Positions 44,955 through 55,465 of a stretch of 64,000 nt of DNA are shown here, piece by piece (within the stretch, counting starts at the first letter, position 1; every line of letters starts with the position of its first letter). The stretch is taken from contig NZ_CP042345.1 in NCBI RefSeq assembly GCF_007954425.1, positions 2,788,001 through 2,852,000 of the forward strand. Reading direction: 5' to 3'. The translations under genes were made by a program, and so were the position numbers. The notes below the pieces were generated by a model that was given only the letters and a program-made list of their open reading frames with translations, ran no database searches and had not been told where the DNA came from. This DNA is from Novosphingobium ginsenosidimutans (lineage in GTDB: Bacteria > Pseudomonadota > Alphaproteobacteria > Sphingomonadales > Sphingomonadaceae).

Positions 44955-46055
44955 ATGGGGTTTCGTTGCGGAATTGTCGGTCTGCCCAATGTCGGCAAGT
45001 CGACCCTGTTCAATGCGCTGACGGAGACCCAGGCGGCCCAGGCAGCCAACTATCCGTTCTGCACGATCGAACCGAACGTCGGCAATGTCGGCGTTCCCGA
45101 TCCGCGGCTCGACAAGCTGGCGGCGATTGCCGGCTCGGCCAAGATCATCCCGACCCAGCTCGGCTTCGTCGATATTGCCGGCCTGGTGCGCGGCGCCAGC
45201 AAGGGCGAAGGCCTGGGCAACCAGTTCCTTGGCAACATTCGCGAGGTTGATGCCATCGTCCACGTGCTGCGCTGCTTCGAAAACGATGACATCCAGCACG
45301 TCGACAACCGGGTCGATCCCGTGTCCGACGCCGACACGGTCGAGACCGAGCTGATGCTGGCCGATCTCGAAAGCCTGGAAAAACGCGTGCCCGCTGCCCA
45401 GAAGAAGGCTGCCCAGGGCGACAAGGAGGCCAAGCTGATCGCCGCGGTCCTCGCCCCCGCGCTCGAGCTGCTGCGTGATGGCAAGCCCGCCCGCCTGGCC
45501 CGTCCGGAAGGCGAGGACGAACTGCGCGTCTTCAACCAGGCCCAATTGCTCACCGCCAAGCCGGTCCTCTATGTCTGCAATGTCGAGGAAGAGAGCGCGG
45601 CGGGCGGCAACGCTTTCTCCGCTGCGGTGTTCGAAAAGGCCAAGGCCGAAGGCGCCAATGCCGTGATCGTTTCGGCCGCGATTGAGAGCGAGCTGGTCGG
45701 GATGGACCCGGAGGAACGCATGGTTTTTCTGGAGGAAATGGGCCTCCACGAGACCGGCCTGGCCCGCGTGATCCGCTCTGGCTATGACCTCCTCCACCTG
45801 ATCACCTTCTTCACCGTCGGCCCCAAGGAAGCCCGCGCTTGGACCGTCCACCGCGGCGCCAAGGCCCCGGAAGCGGCCGGCGAAATCCACTCTGACATGC
45901 AGCGCGGCTTCATTCGCGCCGAAACCATCGCCTATGACGATTACATCACGCTGGGCGGTGAAACGGCGGCCAAGGATGCCGGCAAGCTGCGCCAGGAAGG
46001 CAAGGAATACGTCATCCAGGACGGCGACGTGCTGCACTTCAAGTTCAACGTGTGA
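44955..46055 (+). CDS. ychF: Redox-regulated ATPase YchF (Obg-like GTPase superfamily)
   Basis: ATG 44955 gives 366 residues, typical of YchF/OLA1. The G1 P-loop is GLPNVGKSTLFNALT, the G3 equivalent is DIAGLVRGASKGEGLGN, and the NVEEESA region replaces the canonical NKxD motif, explaining its ATP preference. A coiled coil and a C-terminal TGS domain follow (RAWTVHRGAKAPEAAGEIHSDMQRGFIRAE). YchF binds ribosomes and modulates stress responses. It is followed seven bases later by a MaoC gene. Confidence 0.95.
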   Translation: MGFRCGIVGLPNVGKSTLFNALTETQAAQAANYPFCTIEPNVGNVGVPDPRLDKLAAIAGSAKIIPTQLGFVDIAGLVRGASKGEGLGNQFLGNIREVDAIVHVLRCFENDDIQHVDNRVDPVSDADTVETELMLADLESLEKRVPAAQKKAAQGDKEAKLIAAVLAPALELLRDGKPARLARPEGEDELRVFNQAQLLTAKPVLYVCNVEEESAAGGNAFSAAVFEKAKAEGANAVIVSAAIESELVGMDPEERMVFLEEMGLHETGLARVIRSGYDLLHLITFFTVGPKEARAWTVHRGAKAPEAAGEIHSDMQRGFIRAETIAYDDYITLGGETAAKDAGKLRQEGKEYVIQDGDVLHFKFNV

Positions 46056-46062
46056 GGCGGCG

Positions 46063-46533
46063 ATGAGCGACGACCTGCTCTATTTCGAAGACCTGGAAAT
46101 CGGCACCAAGGCCAGCTTCGGCCGCTACGAGGTGACGCGCGAGGAGGTGCTGGAGTTCGCCGCCAAGTACGATCCCCAGCCCTTCCACCTCAGCGACGAG
46201 GCCGCCGCCAAGACCCATTTCGGCCGGATCTCCGCCAGCGGTTGGCACACCTGCGCCATGACCATGCGGATGCTGGTCGACAACATCACCGAGCGCAAGC
46301 AGGCCGGGCTTGGCTCGCCGGGGCAGGACGAACTGCGCTGGCACCGCCCGGTCTATCCCGGTGATGTGCTGCGCGTCGAAACCGAGCTGCTCGAAAAGAC
46401 CCGCAGCCGCTCGCGCCCGGAGATGGGCAGCTTCAAATCAATCGTGACGGTGCTCAACCAGAACGACGAAAAAGTCATGACCTTCCGCTCGATCGGCCTG
46501 ATCGCGGTGCGTAACCCCGAAACTCGCGACTGA
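46063..46533 (+). CDS. MaoC-like (R)-specific enoyl-CoA hydratase family protein
   Basis: A 156-residue hot-dog-fold protein from ATG 46063. The hydratase motif is AAKYDPQPFHLSDEAA with its catalytic Asp and His, followed by FGRISASGWHTCAMTMRM and the strand pair ELRWHRPVYPGDVLRVETEL. The substrate is unknown; relatives hydrate enoyl-CoA intermediates. The gene follows ychF by seven bases, a pairing seen often in sphingomonads, but no metabolic link is evident. Confidence 0.9.
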   Translation: MSDDLLYFEDLEIGTKASFGRYEVTREEVLEFAAKYDPQPFHLSDEAAAKTHFGRISASGWHTCAMTMRMLVDNITERKQAGLGSPGQDELRWHRPVYPGDVLRVETELLEKTRSRSRPEMGSFKSIVTVLNQNDEKVMTFRSIGLIAVRNPETRD

Positions 46534-46713
46534 ACGCGCGTTCTCGCCAACGCGGTCTCGCCGAGTCGCGGCTAGTTAGTTGATGAAACACGCGCGTAGA
46601 ACGCGGTTCAACCAGCGTGAACGAGCGCGCGCCACGAAACGCAACGAAAACAACGATCTGAAAGAGCCGATGCGAAGGTAGCAGGCAGCGCCGATGTAGG
46701 AAAACAATCAACC
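46532..46713. other. Noncoding CG-rich gap with short inverted repeats
   Basis: I see no gene here. The stretch opens with the perfect palindrome GAACGCGCGTTC (46532-46543, overlapping the maoC stop) and contains several further AACGCG, ACGCGCG and GAACGCGG words, before an A-rich section near 46630-46660. There is no clear T-run terminator. Confidence 0.4.
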
Positions 46714-47517
46714 TCAGCCCAGTGCAGCCTTCACCGCCGTGACAGCAGCTTCTGTATGCGCATCCAGAAAACCGTGCCCCCATTCGGGATGGGCGATGAT
46801 TTCCCCGTTGGCGAGATAGGGCGCAATGCGGGGCGTGAATTCAGCCAGTTCATCGCCCGGCATCAACACGGTGATCCGGTGCGACAGCGCGCCGACGACT
46901 GCCGGATACTTTGGGGCGTACTCAAAGGCCGCCCGGTGCCCCCATTCATAGTTTTCGCCGGCCCGCAGGTTCTCGGCAAAGGACATCGCCATCGCTTCCA
47001 GATCGGTGCCCGGACCGCGATGATGGACCACCTTTTCCCACATTATCCGGAACCTGGTGCCTTCGACATCGAGCGGAATGTGCTCATAGGTTTCGTGCAT
47101 CAGCTTGAGTTCTTCGGGTGAGAAGACCGGCGCCGAGATCATCACGATCGCGCCGACCTGGTCCGGCCGCTGCCGCGCCGCCTCCGCCGCCACTTCTGAC
47201 CCGGTATGATAGCCCAGCAGATCGATCACCCCAAGCCCCAGCGCATCGACCACATCCCACAGGCTTTGCGCATAGTCCTCTATGGTTACCGGCGGCGAAC
47301 TCGGCGGCGGATCGGACTCGCCGAAGCCCGGATAGTCGTGTGCCAGCACGATCCGGTCATCCGCAGCCGCTTCGATAAACCGGGCGAAGATCCGGCCTGA
47401 CTTCGGGCTCATGTGCAAGCAGGCCAGCGGGCGCTTGCTTGGCGCGGCCGGCGTTGCGATCCGCAGGTGGATCTGGCCATGCTGACCATCGACAAATTTC
47501 CGAACCGGCCTTGCCAT
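46714..47517 (-). CDS. Alpha/beta hydrolase
   Basis: From ATG 47517 the protein is 267 residues. It shows the hydrolase fold: LACLHMSPKSGRIF near the oxyanion region, VLAHDYPGFGESDPPP, the nucleophile elbow region LLGYHTGSEVAAE, and HPEWGHGFLDAH with the catalytic His. The elbow reads GYHTG, with His where the nucleophile Ser or Cys is usually found, so classical esterase activity is doubtful. The longer frame to 47613 lacks similarity. The substrate is unknown. Confidence 0.8.
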   Translation of the reverse strand: MARPVRKFVDGQHGQIHLRIATPAAPSKRPLACLHMSPKSGRIFARFIEAAADDRIVLAHDYPGFGESDPPPSSPPVTIEDYAQSLWDVVDALGLGVIDLLGYHTGSEVAAEAARQRPDQVGAIVMISAPVFSPEELKLMHETYEHIPLDVEGTRFRIMWEKVVHHRGPGTDLEAMAMSFAENLRAGENYEWGHRAAFEYAPKYPAVVGALSHRITVLMPGDELAEFTPRIAPYLANGEIIAHPEWGHGFLDAHTEAAVTAVKAALG

Positions 47518-47548
47518 GCAGATCCCCCAATCGCGAAAGCCTGGCAGC

Positions 47549-49339
47549 CTAGCGCCGCCCGAACAATTTCTCGACATCTTCAAGCGCCAGCTTGACCCAG
47601 GTCGGCCGCCCATGGTTGCACTGGCCGGAACGGGGCGTGCGTTCCATTTCGCGCAGCAGGGCGTTCATTTCCGCCACCGACAGCGTACGGCCGGCGCGAA
47701 CCGAACCGTGGCAGGCCATTGTCGCCAGGACGTGATCGAGCCGTTCGCCCAGCAGCAGCGCTGCGCCGTTTTGCGCCAGGTCATCGGCAATGTCGCGGAC
47801 CAGGGCTTGCACATTACCGCCCGCGAGAGCGGCGGGGACAGCGCGGATCAGCATTGCGTCCGGACCAAAGCGTTCCAGCGCGAGACCATGGTCGGCCAGC
47901 TGCGAGGCGGCCTCGGTCAGGCGATCGCAATCCGGTTCGTCCAGCTCGACCACTTCGGGGATCAGCAGCGCCTGCGATGCCGCCATAGCCCCCTGCGCTC
48001 CGGCGGCTTTCAGACGTTCAAGCACGAGCCGCTCGTGCGCGGCGTGCTGGTCAACTATCACCAGCCCGTCCTCAGCCTCGGCGACGATGTAAGTGTTGGC
48101 GACCTGGCCGCGAGCAACCCCGAGCGGGTGCGATGCGGCCGGTTCCGGTGCGGCTTGGGCCACTTCGGCGCGGGCCGCCGGTGCGAGGACCGATGCTTCA
48201 TAGCCGCGCCACACCTGCCCGGCATCGCGCACGGCGTAAGGTTCCGGTCTGCCGGCGAACAGCGATCCCAGCGCAGGCGCGGCCTCGCGGGTGATCGGCT
48301 CGGCCTGCCAGTTGGCCATGGCCGGCGCCGCCGGTGCCTGAGCCGAGCGCTGCCCTGCTGCATCAAGAGCATGGCGCAGACCGGAAACGATGAAGCCGCG
48401 CACGAAGGCGGGATCGCGGAAACGGACCTCGGTCTTGGCCGGATGGACGTTAACGTCGACCTCTTCGGGCGGCAGATCGAGGAACAGCGCCAGCACGGCA
48501 TGGCGATCGCGCGCCAGCATGTCGGCATAGGCCCCCCGCACCGCGCCAACCAGCAAGCGGTCTTTAACCGGGCGGCCATTGACGAACAGGTACTGGTGAT
48601 CGGCAACGCCGCGATTGAATGTCGGCAGGCCGGCCACCCCGGTCAACTTCACGGGGCCGCGCGCCAGGTCAATCACCACGCCGTCATCGGCGAGCTCGCG
48701 GGCAACCAGCTGCGCAACCCGGGCGGCCAGGCTTTGCCCACCCTGCACCGCCAGCACGCGGCGGCCATCGTGCTCCAGCGTGAAGCCTACCTCGGGCCGC
48801 GCCATGGCGAGGCGCCGCACCACATCAAGGCAGGCGGCGTATTCGCTCCGCGGCGAGCGCAGGAACTTGCGCCGCGCCGGGACCTTGCCGAACAGGTCTT
48901 CGACCCGGATACGCGTGCCTGGCGGTAAGGCGGCGGGTCCTTCGCCGACCTGCTGGCCGTGATCGATCGCCACTTGCCACCCGCTGTCCGCGCCCCGCAC
49001 CCGGCTTTCCATGGTCAGCCGCGCAACGCTGGCGATCGACGGCAGCGCCTCGCCCCGGAAACCGAGTGTGGCGACCAGTTCGATCGCATCATCGGGCAGT
49101 TTGGAGGTGGCATGGCGCTCGAGCGCGAGAGCCATTTCTGCGCTGGTCATGCCGCAACCGTCGTCGGTTACCTCGATCAGGCCCAGACCGCCCTCACCAA
49201 GGCGCACCGCAATGCTGGTCGATCCGGCATCAATCGCGTTCTCAACCAGCTCTTTGAGTGCCGCGGCCGGCCGCTCCACCACTTCGCCAGCAGCGATGCG
49301 GTTGACCAGTGTCTCGGGAAGGCGGCGGATCATCGGCAT
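47549..49339 (-). CDS. mutL: DNA mismatch repair protein MutL
   Basis: A 596-residue MutL. The N-terminal GHKL ATPase has RIAAGEVVERPAAALKELVENAIDAGS, DDGCGM and ATSKLP with TLGFRGEALPSIASV; the transducer domain follows, with DVNVHPAKTEVRF. The C-terminal dimerisation domain has VDQHAAHERLVLE, ACHGSVRAG and CNHGRPTW. The QAAHERLVLERL-type endonuclease motif DQHAAHERL is present, as expected for an organism without MutH. It diverges from mreB across 189 bases. Confidence 0.96.
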   Translation of the reverse strand: MPMIRRLPETLVNRIAAGEVVERPAAALKELVENAIDAGSTSIAVRLGEGGLGLIEVTDDGCGMTSAEMALALERHATSKLPDDAIELVATLGFRGEALPSIASVARLTMESRVRGADSGWQVAIDHGQQVGEGPAALPPGTRIRVEDLFGKVPARRKFLRSPRSEYAACLDVVRRLAMARPEVGFTLEHDGRRVLAVQGGQSLAARVAQLVARELADDGVVIDLARGPVKLTGVAGLPTFNRGVADHQYLFVNGRPVKDRLLVGAVRGAYADMLARDRHAVLALFLDLPPEEVDVNVHPAKTEVRFRDPAFVRGFIVSGLRHALDAAGQRSAQAPAAPAMANWQAEPITREAAPALGSLFAGRPEPYAVRDAGQVWRGYEASVLAPAARAEVAQAAPEPAASHPLGVARGQVANTYIVAEAEDGLVIVDQHAAHERLVLERLKAAGAQGAMAASQALLIPEVVELDEPDCDRLTEAASQLADHGLALERFGPDAMLIRAVPAALAGGNVQALVRDIADDLAQNGAALLLGERLDHVLATMACHGSVRAGRTLSVAEMNALLREMERTPRSGQCNHGRPTWVKLALEDVEKLFGRR

Positions 49340-49407
49340 TGGTTCCCGACCCTAGCGATGAAGTGCACCGAATTCGAGACGGAAGAACGAACGCAATCCC
49401 CATGTTT

Positions 49408-49432
49408 CGGACAAATTTTTGGCCTTTGTTCG
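49408..49432. promoter_or_regulatory. Inverted repeat in the mutL-mreB divergent region
   Basis: CGGACAAA (49408-49415) and TTTGTTCG (49425-49432) form arms matching at seven of eight positions around a nine-base centre. It lies nearer mutL. The mreB side has a possible -35 TTGACT at 49477. No known regulator motif was recognised. Confidence 0.28.
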
Positions 49433-49501
49433 CCCCTTGCGGTAATGAGCCGCGATTCACGCCAACCTACCGGCTTTTGACTTCTGCAGTCTTTGCAGTA
49501 A

Positions 49502-50578
<1,077 letters not shown>

Positions 50579-50597
50579 ACAGGGGAGAAGGCACCGC

Positions 50598-51488
50598 ATG
50601 GCGCCGTCGTCGAACCGGCGCCCCGGCAGTTCCCGCAGGGCGCAGTACTCGACATTTCTGGCTTATGTGATCGCCTTTGCGGGCGTGATCACGGGCGTCG
50701 CCGTGCTGCTGTTCTCAACCAGCAATGCCGGTGCCTTTGCATCGCTACGCAGCGGTGCGAGCGATGTTGTCGCGCCTGCCGCAACTGCGGCTGCTGCCAG
50801 TCGCAGCGAGAGCCAGTCAGTCTGGTCTGCGCTGACGGGATATTTCACCTATGGCGTTCGAGTTGCCCGCAATGAACAGGAATTGGCCGAAGCCCGCGTC
50901 AAGCTGGCCGAAGCCGAAGCAGTAAAGAACGAGAATGCGCGGCTCAAAGCGTTGCTGAAGCTGCGTGAGAGCGAACCCAAACCGATCGCAATGGCCCGCC
51001 TGATCGGATCGACCTCCACCAGCACCCGGCGCTTTGCGCTGCTGGGTGCGGGGCGCGATCAGGGCGTGTCAGTGGGCATGCCGGTGCGCTCGCCGCTGGG
51101 GCTTGTTGGCCGGGTGCTTGAAACGGGCGACCGCACCGCACGGATCCTGCTGATAACCGATACTGAAAGCCTGGTGCCGGTTCGCCGCGCCAGCGACGGT
51201 ATCCCGGCCTTTGCTGCTGGCCGCGGCGACGGGACGCTGCAACTGCGGCTGATCAACCTTGGCACCAATCCGCTCAAGGTCGGCGATGCTTTCGTGACCT
51301 CCGGGTCGGGTGGGCTTTACTGGCCGAATACGGCGATTGCAGTGGTGACCAGGCTAACCCGCGACGGCGCGATCGCCCGTGCCCTGAGCGATCCTGGCAC
51401 CACCGAATTCGTCCAGGTCCAGCCCTTGTGGGAAGAAGGCACTGCCGCCCAGCGACTGACGGCTCCGCCTGCCGCCGGAGCAAAGTGA
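50598..51488 (+). CDS. mreC: Rod shape-determining protein MreC
   Basis: A 296-residue bitopic protein with one N-terminal membrane helix (about residues 15-38), a coiled coil (ELAEARVKLAEAEAVKNENARLKALL, residues 95-122), and a C-terminal periplasmic beta domain (GRVLETGDRTARILLITDTESLVPV). MreC links MreB to the PBP2-RodA synthase. GGGGAG precedes ATG 50598 and the gene stop shares a base with the mreD start. Confidence 0.95.
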   Translation: MAPSSNRRPGSSRRAQYSTFLAYVIAFAGVITGVAVLLFSTSNAGAFASLRSGASDVVAPAATAAAASRSESQSVWSALTGYFTYGVRVARNEQELAEARVKLAEAEAVKNENARLKALLKLRESEPKPIAMARLIGSTSTSTRRFALLGAGRDQGVSVGMPVRSPLGLVGRVLETGDRTARILLITDTESLVPVRRASDGIPAFAAGRGDGTLQLRLINLGTNPLKVGDAFVTSGSGGLYWPNTAIAVVTRLTRDGAIARALSDPGTTEFVQVQPLWEEGTAAQRLTAPPAAGAK

Positions 51489-52039
51489 TGCCGGTTCCGA
51501 TCCCGGAACAATTGAAGGATCTGGGCCGGCCGCGGATCAACCGCGCCCCCTCACCCCCACTGGCGATCGCGCTTCCTTGGGTGCTGGTCATGCTTGGCAG
51601 CCTCAGCCCGACCTGGCCAATCATCTCGTCGGCACCGGTCATGCCGCCGGTGGGGTTCCTGTTCCTACTCGGTTGGCTGCACCTGCGGCCTGGGCTGTTG
51701 CCTGTCTGGGCTGGGCTGCCGCTTGGGCTGGTGGATGATTTGTTCAGCGGTCAGCCGATGGGCTCGGCGATCCTGCTGTGGTCGCTGGCCACGATCGGGA
51801 TGGACTATGTCGAGACGCGCTTTCCCTGGCGCGGCTTTGTCCAGAACTGGCTAGTCGCTTCGGCGGTGATTGCCAGCTATTTGCTGGTTGCGGCCTGGTT
51901 TGCCGGGGTCCACCGCCAGCCTGACCTGCTGCTGGCCATGTTGCCGCAGATCGCGCTGTCGATCCTGGCCTATCCGATCACGGCGCAGTTGGTTGGCCTC
52001 GTTGACAGGTTGCGGCTGATCCCGGTGCGGGAGGTTTGA
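51488..52039 (+). CDS. mreD: Rod shape-determining protein MreD
   Basis: A 183-residue membrane protein with about five helices from residue 28 on, starting at ATG 51488 inside the TGATG overlap with mreC. The family pattern is weak in sequence but includes LPLGLVDDLFSGQPMGSAILLWSLA. MreD completes the elongasome membrane core. Its stop overlaps the mrdA start. Confidence 0.92.
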   Translation: MPVPIPEQLKDLGRPRINRAPSPPLAIALPWVLVMLGSLSPTWPIISSAPVMPPVGFLFLLGWLHLRPGLLPVWAGLPLGLVDDLFSGQPMGSAILLWSLATIGMDYVETRFPWRGFVQNWLVASAVIASYLLVAAWFAGVHRQPDLLLAMLPQIALSILAYPITAQLVGLVDRLRLIPVREV

Positions 52040-54108
52040 TGATCGGCGGTCTGACGCCCCATGTCAGTTCGGGCACGCTTAAGAACGCCTACGACCGCCG
52101 CTCGCTGGTGATCGGCGGGCTGCAGGCAGCGGTTGGCCTGCTGCTGGCCGGGCGCGTGGCCTGGATCAGCCTTGCCCAAAACGAGAAATACACGCTCGCC
52201 TCGGAAAGTAACCGCGTCAACCTGACGCTGATCTCGCCCCGGCGCGGCGCCATTCTTGACCGCAACGGTGCACCCATTGCCGCCAATCGCGCGGATTTTC
52301 GCGTTGATCTGGTGCCCGACAGGCTGATCGATCCAGATCGCACGCTGGCCGAGCTTGGCCGCCTGCTCAAGCTCAGCGACGTGCGGATCAAGGATCTCAA
52401 AGACAAGCTCGACAAGGCGCGCGGGTTCCAGCCCGTCGAAGTCGCGGCAGGCCTGGACTGGGACAGCTTTGCCGCAATCTCCGTCCGCTTGCCGGACCTA
52501 CCGGGAGTATTGGCGCAGCGCAGCTTCTCGCGCTGGTACCCAACGGGCCCCTCGGTTGGCCACCTGATCGGCTATGTCGGCGCCGCTTCGGCCGAGGATT
52601 ACGAGAAAGAGCGTAACCCGCTGCTCGTTACGCCGGGTTTCAAGATCGGCAAGGACGGCCTTGAGAAGCGGTTCGAAAAGGAACTGCGCGGAATCCCCGG
52701 CGCGCGGCGGGTTGAAGTTACCGCCGCCGGCAAGGTCGTGCGCGATCTCGAAATGCGTGAGGATGTTCCCGGGCAACCCTTGCGCCTGACGATCAATGCC
52801 CCGCTGCAGGATTATGCCGCGCGGCGGCTGGGGGTCGAATCTGGCGCGGTCGTGGTGATGGATTGCCACACCGGCGATATCCTGGCGATGGCCTCAATGC
52901 CCAGTTACGATCCCAACAGCTTTTCCGACGGGATCGGCCGGATCGAGTGGAAGATGCTGTCGGAAGACGATCACGTCCCGCTGCGCAACAAGGTGCTGCG
53001 CGGGCTCTATCCGCCGGGATCAACCGTCAAACCGATGGTCGCCCTTTCCTTCCTCGAGGCCGGCCTGGACCCCGACGAGAGCGTGTTCTGCGGTGGCGGC
53101 CTGCGCGTTGGCAACCGGGTATTCGGCTGCTGGAACCGGCGCGGTCACGGCACGGTCAACATGGCCAAGGGCATCTATCAGTCCTGCGACGTCTACTTTT
53201 ATCACTTCGCCCAGCGGATCGGGATGGATCCGATCGCTGCCATGGCCCGCCGCCTAGGTATGGGTCAGAAGTTCGACCTGCCGGTGGTCGGTCAGTCCTA
53301 TGGCACGGTCCCGGATGCCGCCTGGAAACAGCGCAAGTACGGCAAGCCGTGGGCCGTGTTCGATACGGTCAATGCCACCATCGGCCAAGGCTACATGCTG
53401 GTGAACCCCCTGCAGCAGGCAGTGATGGCGGCGCGGATTGCCAGTGGCAAGCAGCTGCAGCCGCGTCTGCTGCTCGATCCCAAGGCGCCCGCCACGCCAA
53501 GCATGGGCTTCAGCCAGGAGCACCTGGACTATGTCCACAAGGCGATGTGGGACGTCGTCAACGGTCCTGGCACCGCCGGCCGGGCGCGCCTGCCCTTTCC
53601 CGATATCCAGATCTCCGGCAAGACCGGGACGGCTCAGGTCGTTGGCCTGCACATTTCCAACGGCAAGTCCGGCCCGTGGAAGTATCGCGATCACGGCCAC
53701 TTCATATCGTTCGCCCCGTTCGACAACCCGCGCTATGCGTGCGCCGTGGTGATCGAGCATGGTGGTGGCTCTTCCGCCGCTTATCCGATCGCGCGCGATG
53801 TGATGACCTTCCTGTTCGATCCGGCCAAGGCCATGCAGGTGCTGATCGAGATGGAAGCTGGCTGGGGCGGCACCCCGCAGCAGCGCATGGCCGCCCGCTA
53901 CAGCAGCTACGAAGCGCGCTATGGCACCAGTGCCCCCAAACCGGCCGAGGACAATCCGGTGGCAACGGCTGACGCCGCCGCGGAAGCAGCCGGCACCAAG
54001 CCGCAACCTGAGCAGACTGAGGCAGCAGCACCCCGGCCCGAAGATGGTGCCGATGCAGCCCCCGCCGCAGCGGCCACCACGCCAGCTCAGCCGGATGCGC
54101 CGCAATGA
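52039..54108 (+). CDS. mrdA: Penicillin-binding protein 2 (peptidoglycan transpeptidase)
   Basis: From ATG 52039 (GGGAGG upstream) the protein is 689 residues. One N-terminal membrane helix (about 22-40) precedes the pedestal domain (LISPRRGAILDRNGAPIA). The transpeptidase domain has the SxxK motif PPGSTVKPM with nucleophile Ser, the SxN-equivalent YQSCDVYFY (Asp in the third position), and SGKTGTAQ. The last 50 residues are an Ala/Pro/Glu-rich tail of low complexity, longer than in E. coli PBP2. It works with RodA downstream. Confidence 0.95.
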   Translation: MIGGLTPHVSSGTLKNAYDRRSLVIGGLQAAVGLLLAGRVAWISLAQNEKYTLASESNRVNLTLISPRRGAILDRNGAPIAANRADFRVDLVPDRLIDPDRTLAELGRLLKLSDVRIKDLKDKLDKARGFQPVEVAAGLDWDSFAAISVRLPDLPGVLAQRSFSRWYPTGPSVGHLIGYVGAASAEDYEKERNPLLVTPGFKIGKDGLEKRFEKELRGIPGARRVEVTAAGKVVRDLEMREDVPGQPLRLTINAPLQDYAARRLGVESGAVVVMDCHTGDILAMASMPSYDPNSFSDGIGRIEWKMLSEDDHVPLRNKVLRGLYPPGSTVKPMVALSFLEAGLDPDESVFCGGGLRVGNRVFGCWNRRGHGTVNMAKGIYQSCDVYFYHFAQRIGMDPIAAMARRLGMGQKFDLPVVGQSYGTVPDAAWKQRKYGKPWAVFDTVNATIGQGYMLVNPLQQAVMAARIASGKQLQPRLLLDPKAPATPSMGFSQEHLDYVHKAMWDVVNGPGTAGRARLPFPDIQISGKTGTAQVVGLHISNGKSGPWKYRDHGHFISFAPFDNPRYACAVVIEHGGGSSAAYPIARDVMTFLFDPAKAMQVLIEMEAGWGGTPQQRMAARYSSYEARYGTSAPKPAEDNPVATADAAAEAAGTKPQPEQTEAAAPRPEDGADAAPAAAATTPAQPDAPQ

Positions 54109-55220
54109 GGGCCGGCGTGATCCCGGCGGCCATTGCGCGCCAACCCTGGGGCATCATCCTGCCACTGGCGGTGCTTACGTCCTTCGGTTCGGCCGTGCTC
54201 TATTCGGCGGCGGGTGGGAGCATGCAGCCATGGGCGCTCCAGCACCTGATCCGGTTCCTGGTCTTCCTGGCCATGGCGATGGTCATTGCCCGCCTGCCGC
54301 AATCGCTGTTCAAATTGGCCGCCTATCCAGCCTATGGCGCACTGGTTTTCCTGCTGATGCTGGTCGATCTGATCGGAGCGGTCGGCGGGGGCAGCCAGCG
54401 CTGGCTCAACCTGGGCTTCATGCAGCTGCAGCCATCAGAAATGATGAAGCCGGCTATCGTTCTTGCCTATGCCCGGTTCTATGACGCCTTGCCTCCCGCA
54501 ATGACGCAGAACTGGCGCTCGCTGATCCCTGCCGCCGGACTACTCGCCGTGCCGGCCGGACTGGTCATGCTTCAGCCCGACCTTGGCACGGGCCTGGCAA
54601 TTACCTTCGGTGCGGTTGCCGTCATGTTTCTGGCGGGCTTGCCGCTGCGCTGGTTCCTGGGTGCCGGTGCTGCCGCCCTCGTCGCCGCGCCGGTTGCATT
54701 CTTTACCCTGCTCCACGACTACCAGCGCAAGCGCGTGCTGGTGTTCCTCGATCCCGAAGGCGATCCACTCGGCTCCGGCTACCACATCTCGCAGTCCAAG
54801 ATCGCGATCGGCTCCGGCGGCTTGTTCGGCAAGGGCTTCGGCAATGGCTCGCAAAGCCATCTCGAATACCTGCCCGAGGCCCACACCGACTTCATCTTTG
54901 CCACCATGGGCGAGGAATGGGGCCTGCTGGGTGCGCTGTTCGTATTGTTCATCTTCATGCTGATCCTGCGCTGGGGCTGGCGCGTCGCCCAGAACGCGCC
55001 GGACCGCTTCTCGCGCTTGCTGGCAGCGGGGATGACCTGCACGGTGTTTTTCTATGTGGCGATCAACCTGCTGATGGTCGTCGGGCTTGCTCCCGTGGTC
55101 GGCATCCCGCTGCCGTTCATGAGCCATGGCGGCTCTTCAATGATGACCAACATGATCTGCCTGGGCACGATCATGGCTGTTGATCGCTGGAGCCGGCGCG
55201 GGAGTGGCATTGCCAGCTAG
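54105..55220 (+). CDS. rodA: Rod shape-determining protein RodA (SEDS peptidoglycan polymerase)
   Basis: A 371-residue SEDS-family membrane protein with about ten helices that polymerises lipid II for elongation with PBP2. Key motifs are GGGSQRWLNLGFMQLQPSEMMKPA, the catalytic-Asp region LMLQPDLGTGLAITFG, GYHISQSKIAIGSGGLFGKGFGNGSQSHLEYLPEAHTDFIFA, and IPLPFMSHGGSSM. Its start overlaps the mrdA stop by four bases. It ends the rod operon. Confidence 0.96.
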   Translation: MRAGVIPAAIARQPWGIILPLAVLTSFGSAVLYSAAGGSMQPWALQHLIRFLVFLAMAMVIARLPQSLFKLAAYPAYGALVFLLMLVDLIGAVGGGSQRWLNLGFMQLQPSEMMKPAIVLAYARFYDALPPAMTQNWRSLIPAAGLLAVPAGLVMLQPDLGTGLAITFGAVAVMFLAGLPLRWFLGAGAAALVAAPVAFFTLLHDYQRKRVLVFLDPEGDPLGSGYHISQSKIAIGSGGLFGKGFGNGSQSHLEYLPEAHTDFIFATMGEEWGLLGALFVLFIFMLILRWGWRVAQNAPDRFSRLLAAGMTCTVFFYVAINLLMVVGLAPVVGIPLPFMSHGGSSMMTNMICLGTIMAVDRWSRRGSGIAS

Positions 55221-55239
55221 AAAAACCCGACTTGCCCCC

Positions 55240-55267
55240 TTTTCACCGGCGAAACAGCCGCTATAGG
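55240..55267 (+). promoter_or_regulatory. Candidate tRNA-Lys promoter
   Basis: TTTTCA (55240-55245) and TATAGG (55262-55267) are 16 bases apart and lie about 44 bases upstream of the tRNA. This is the only reasonable promoter between rodA and the tRNA. Confidence 0.35.
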
Positions 55268-55311
55268 GGGCGCTCCCGACGATTCGGGACCTCGCGGAGT
55301 ACCGCCCGTGT

Positions 55312-55387
<76 letters not shown>

Positions 55388-55465
55388 CCCCCCTTCAAAG
55401 CCGCTCTGCTCCCGTATCGTGACACGCGGCTTTCGATTATCGTCCGCTCCTGCTAGGCGCGCGCC

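Noticed and set aside
55240-55267. TTGCCC at 55232 as the tRNA -35 box
   Set aside because: The spacing to TATAGG would be 24 bases, too long for a housekeeping promoter.
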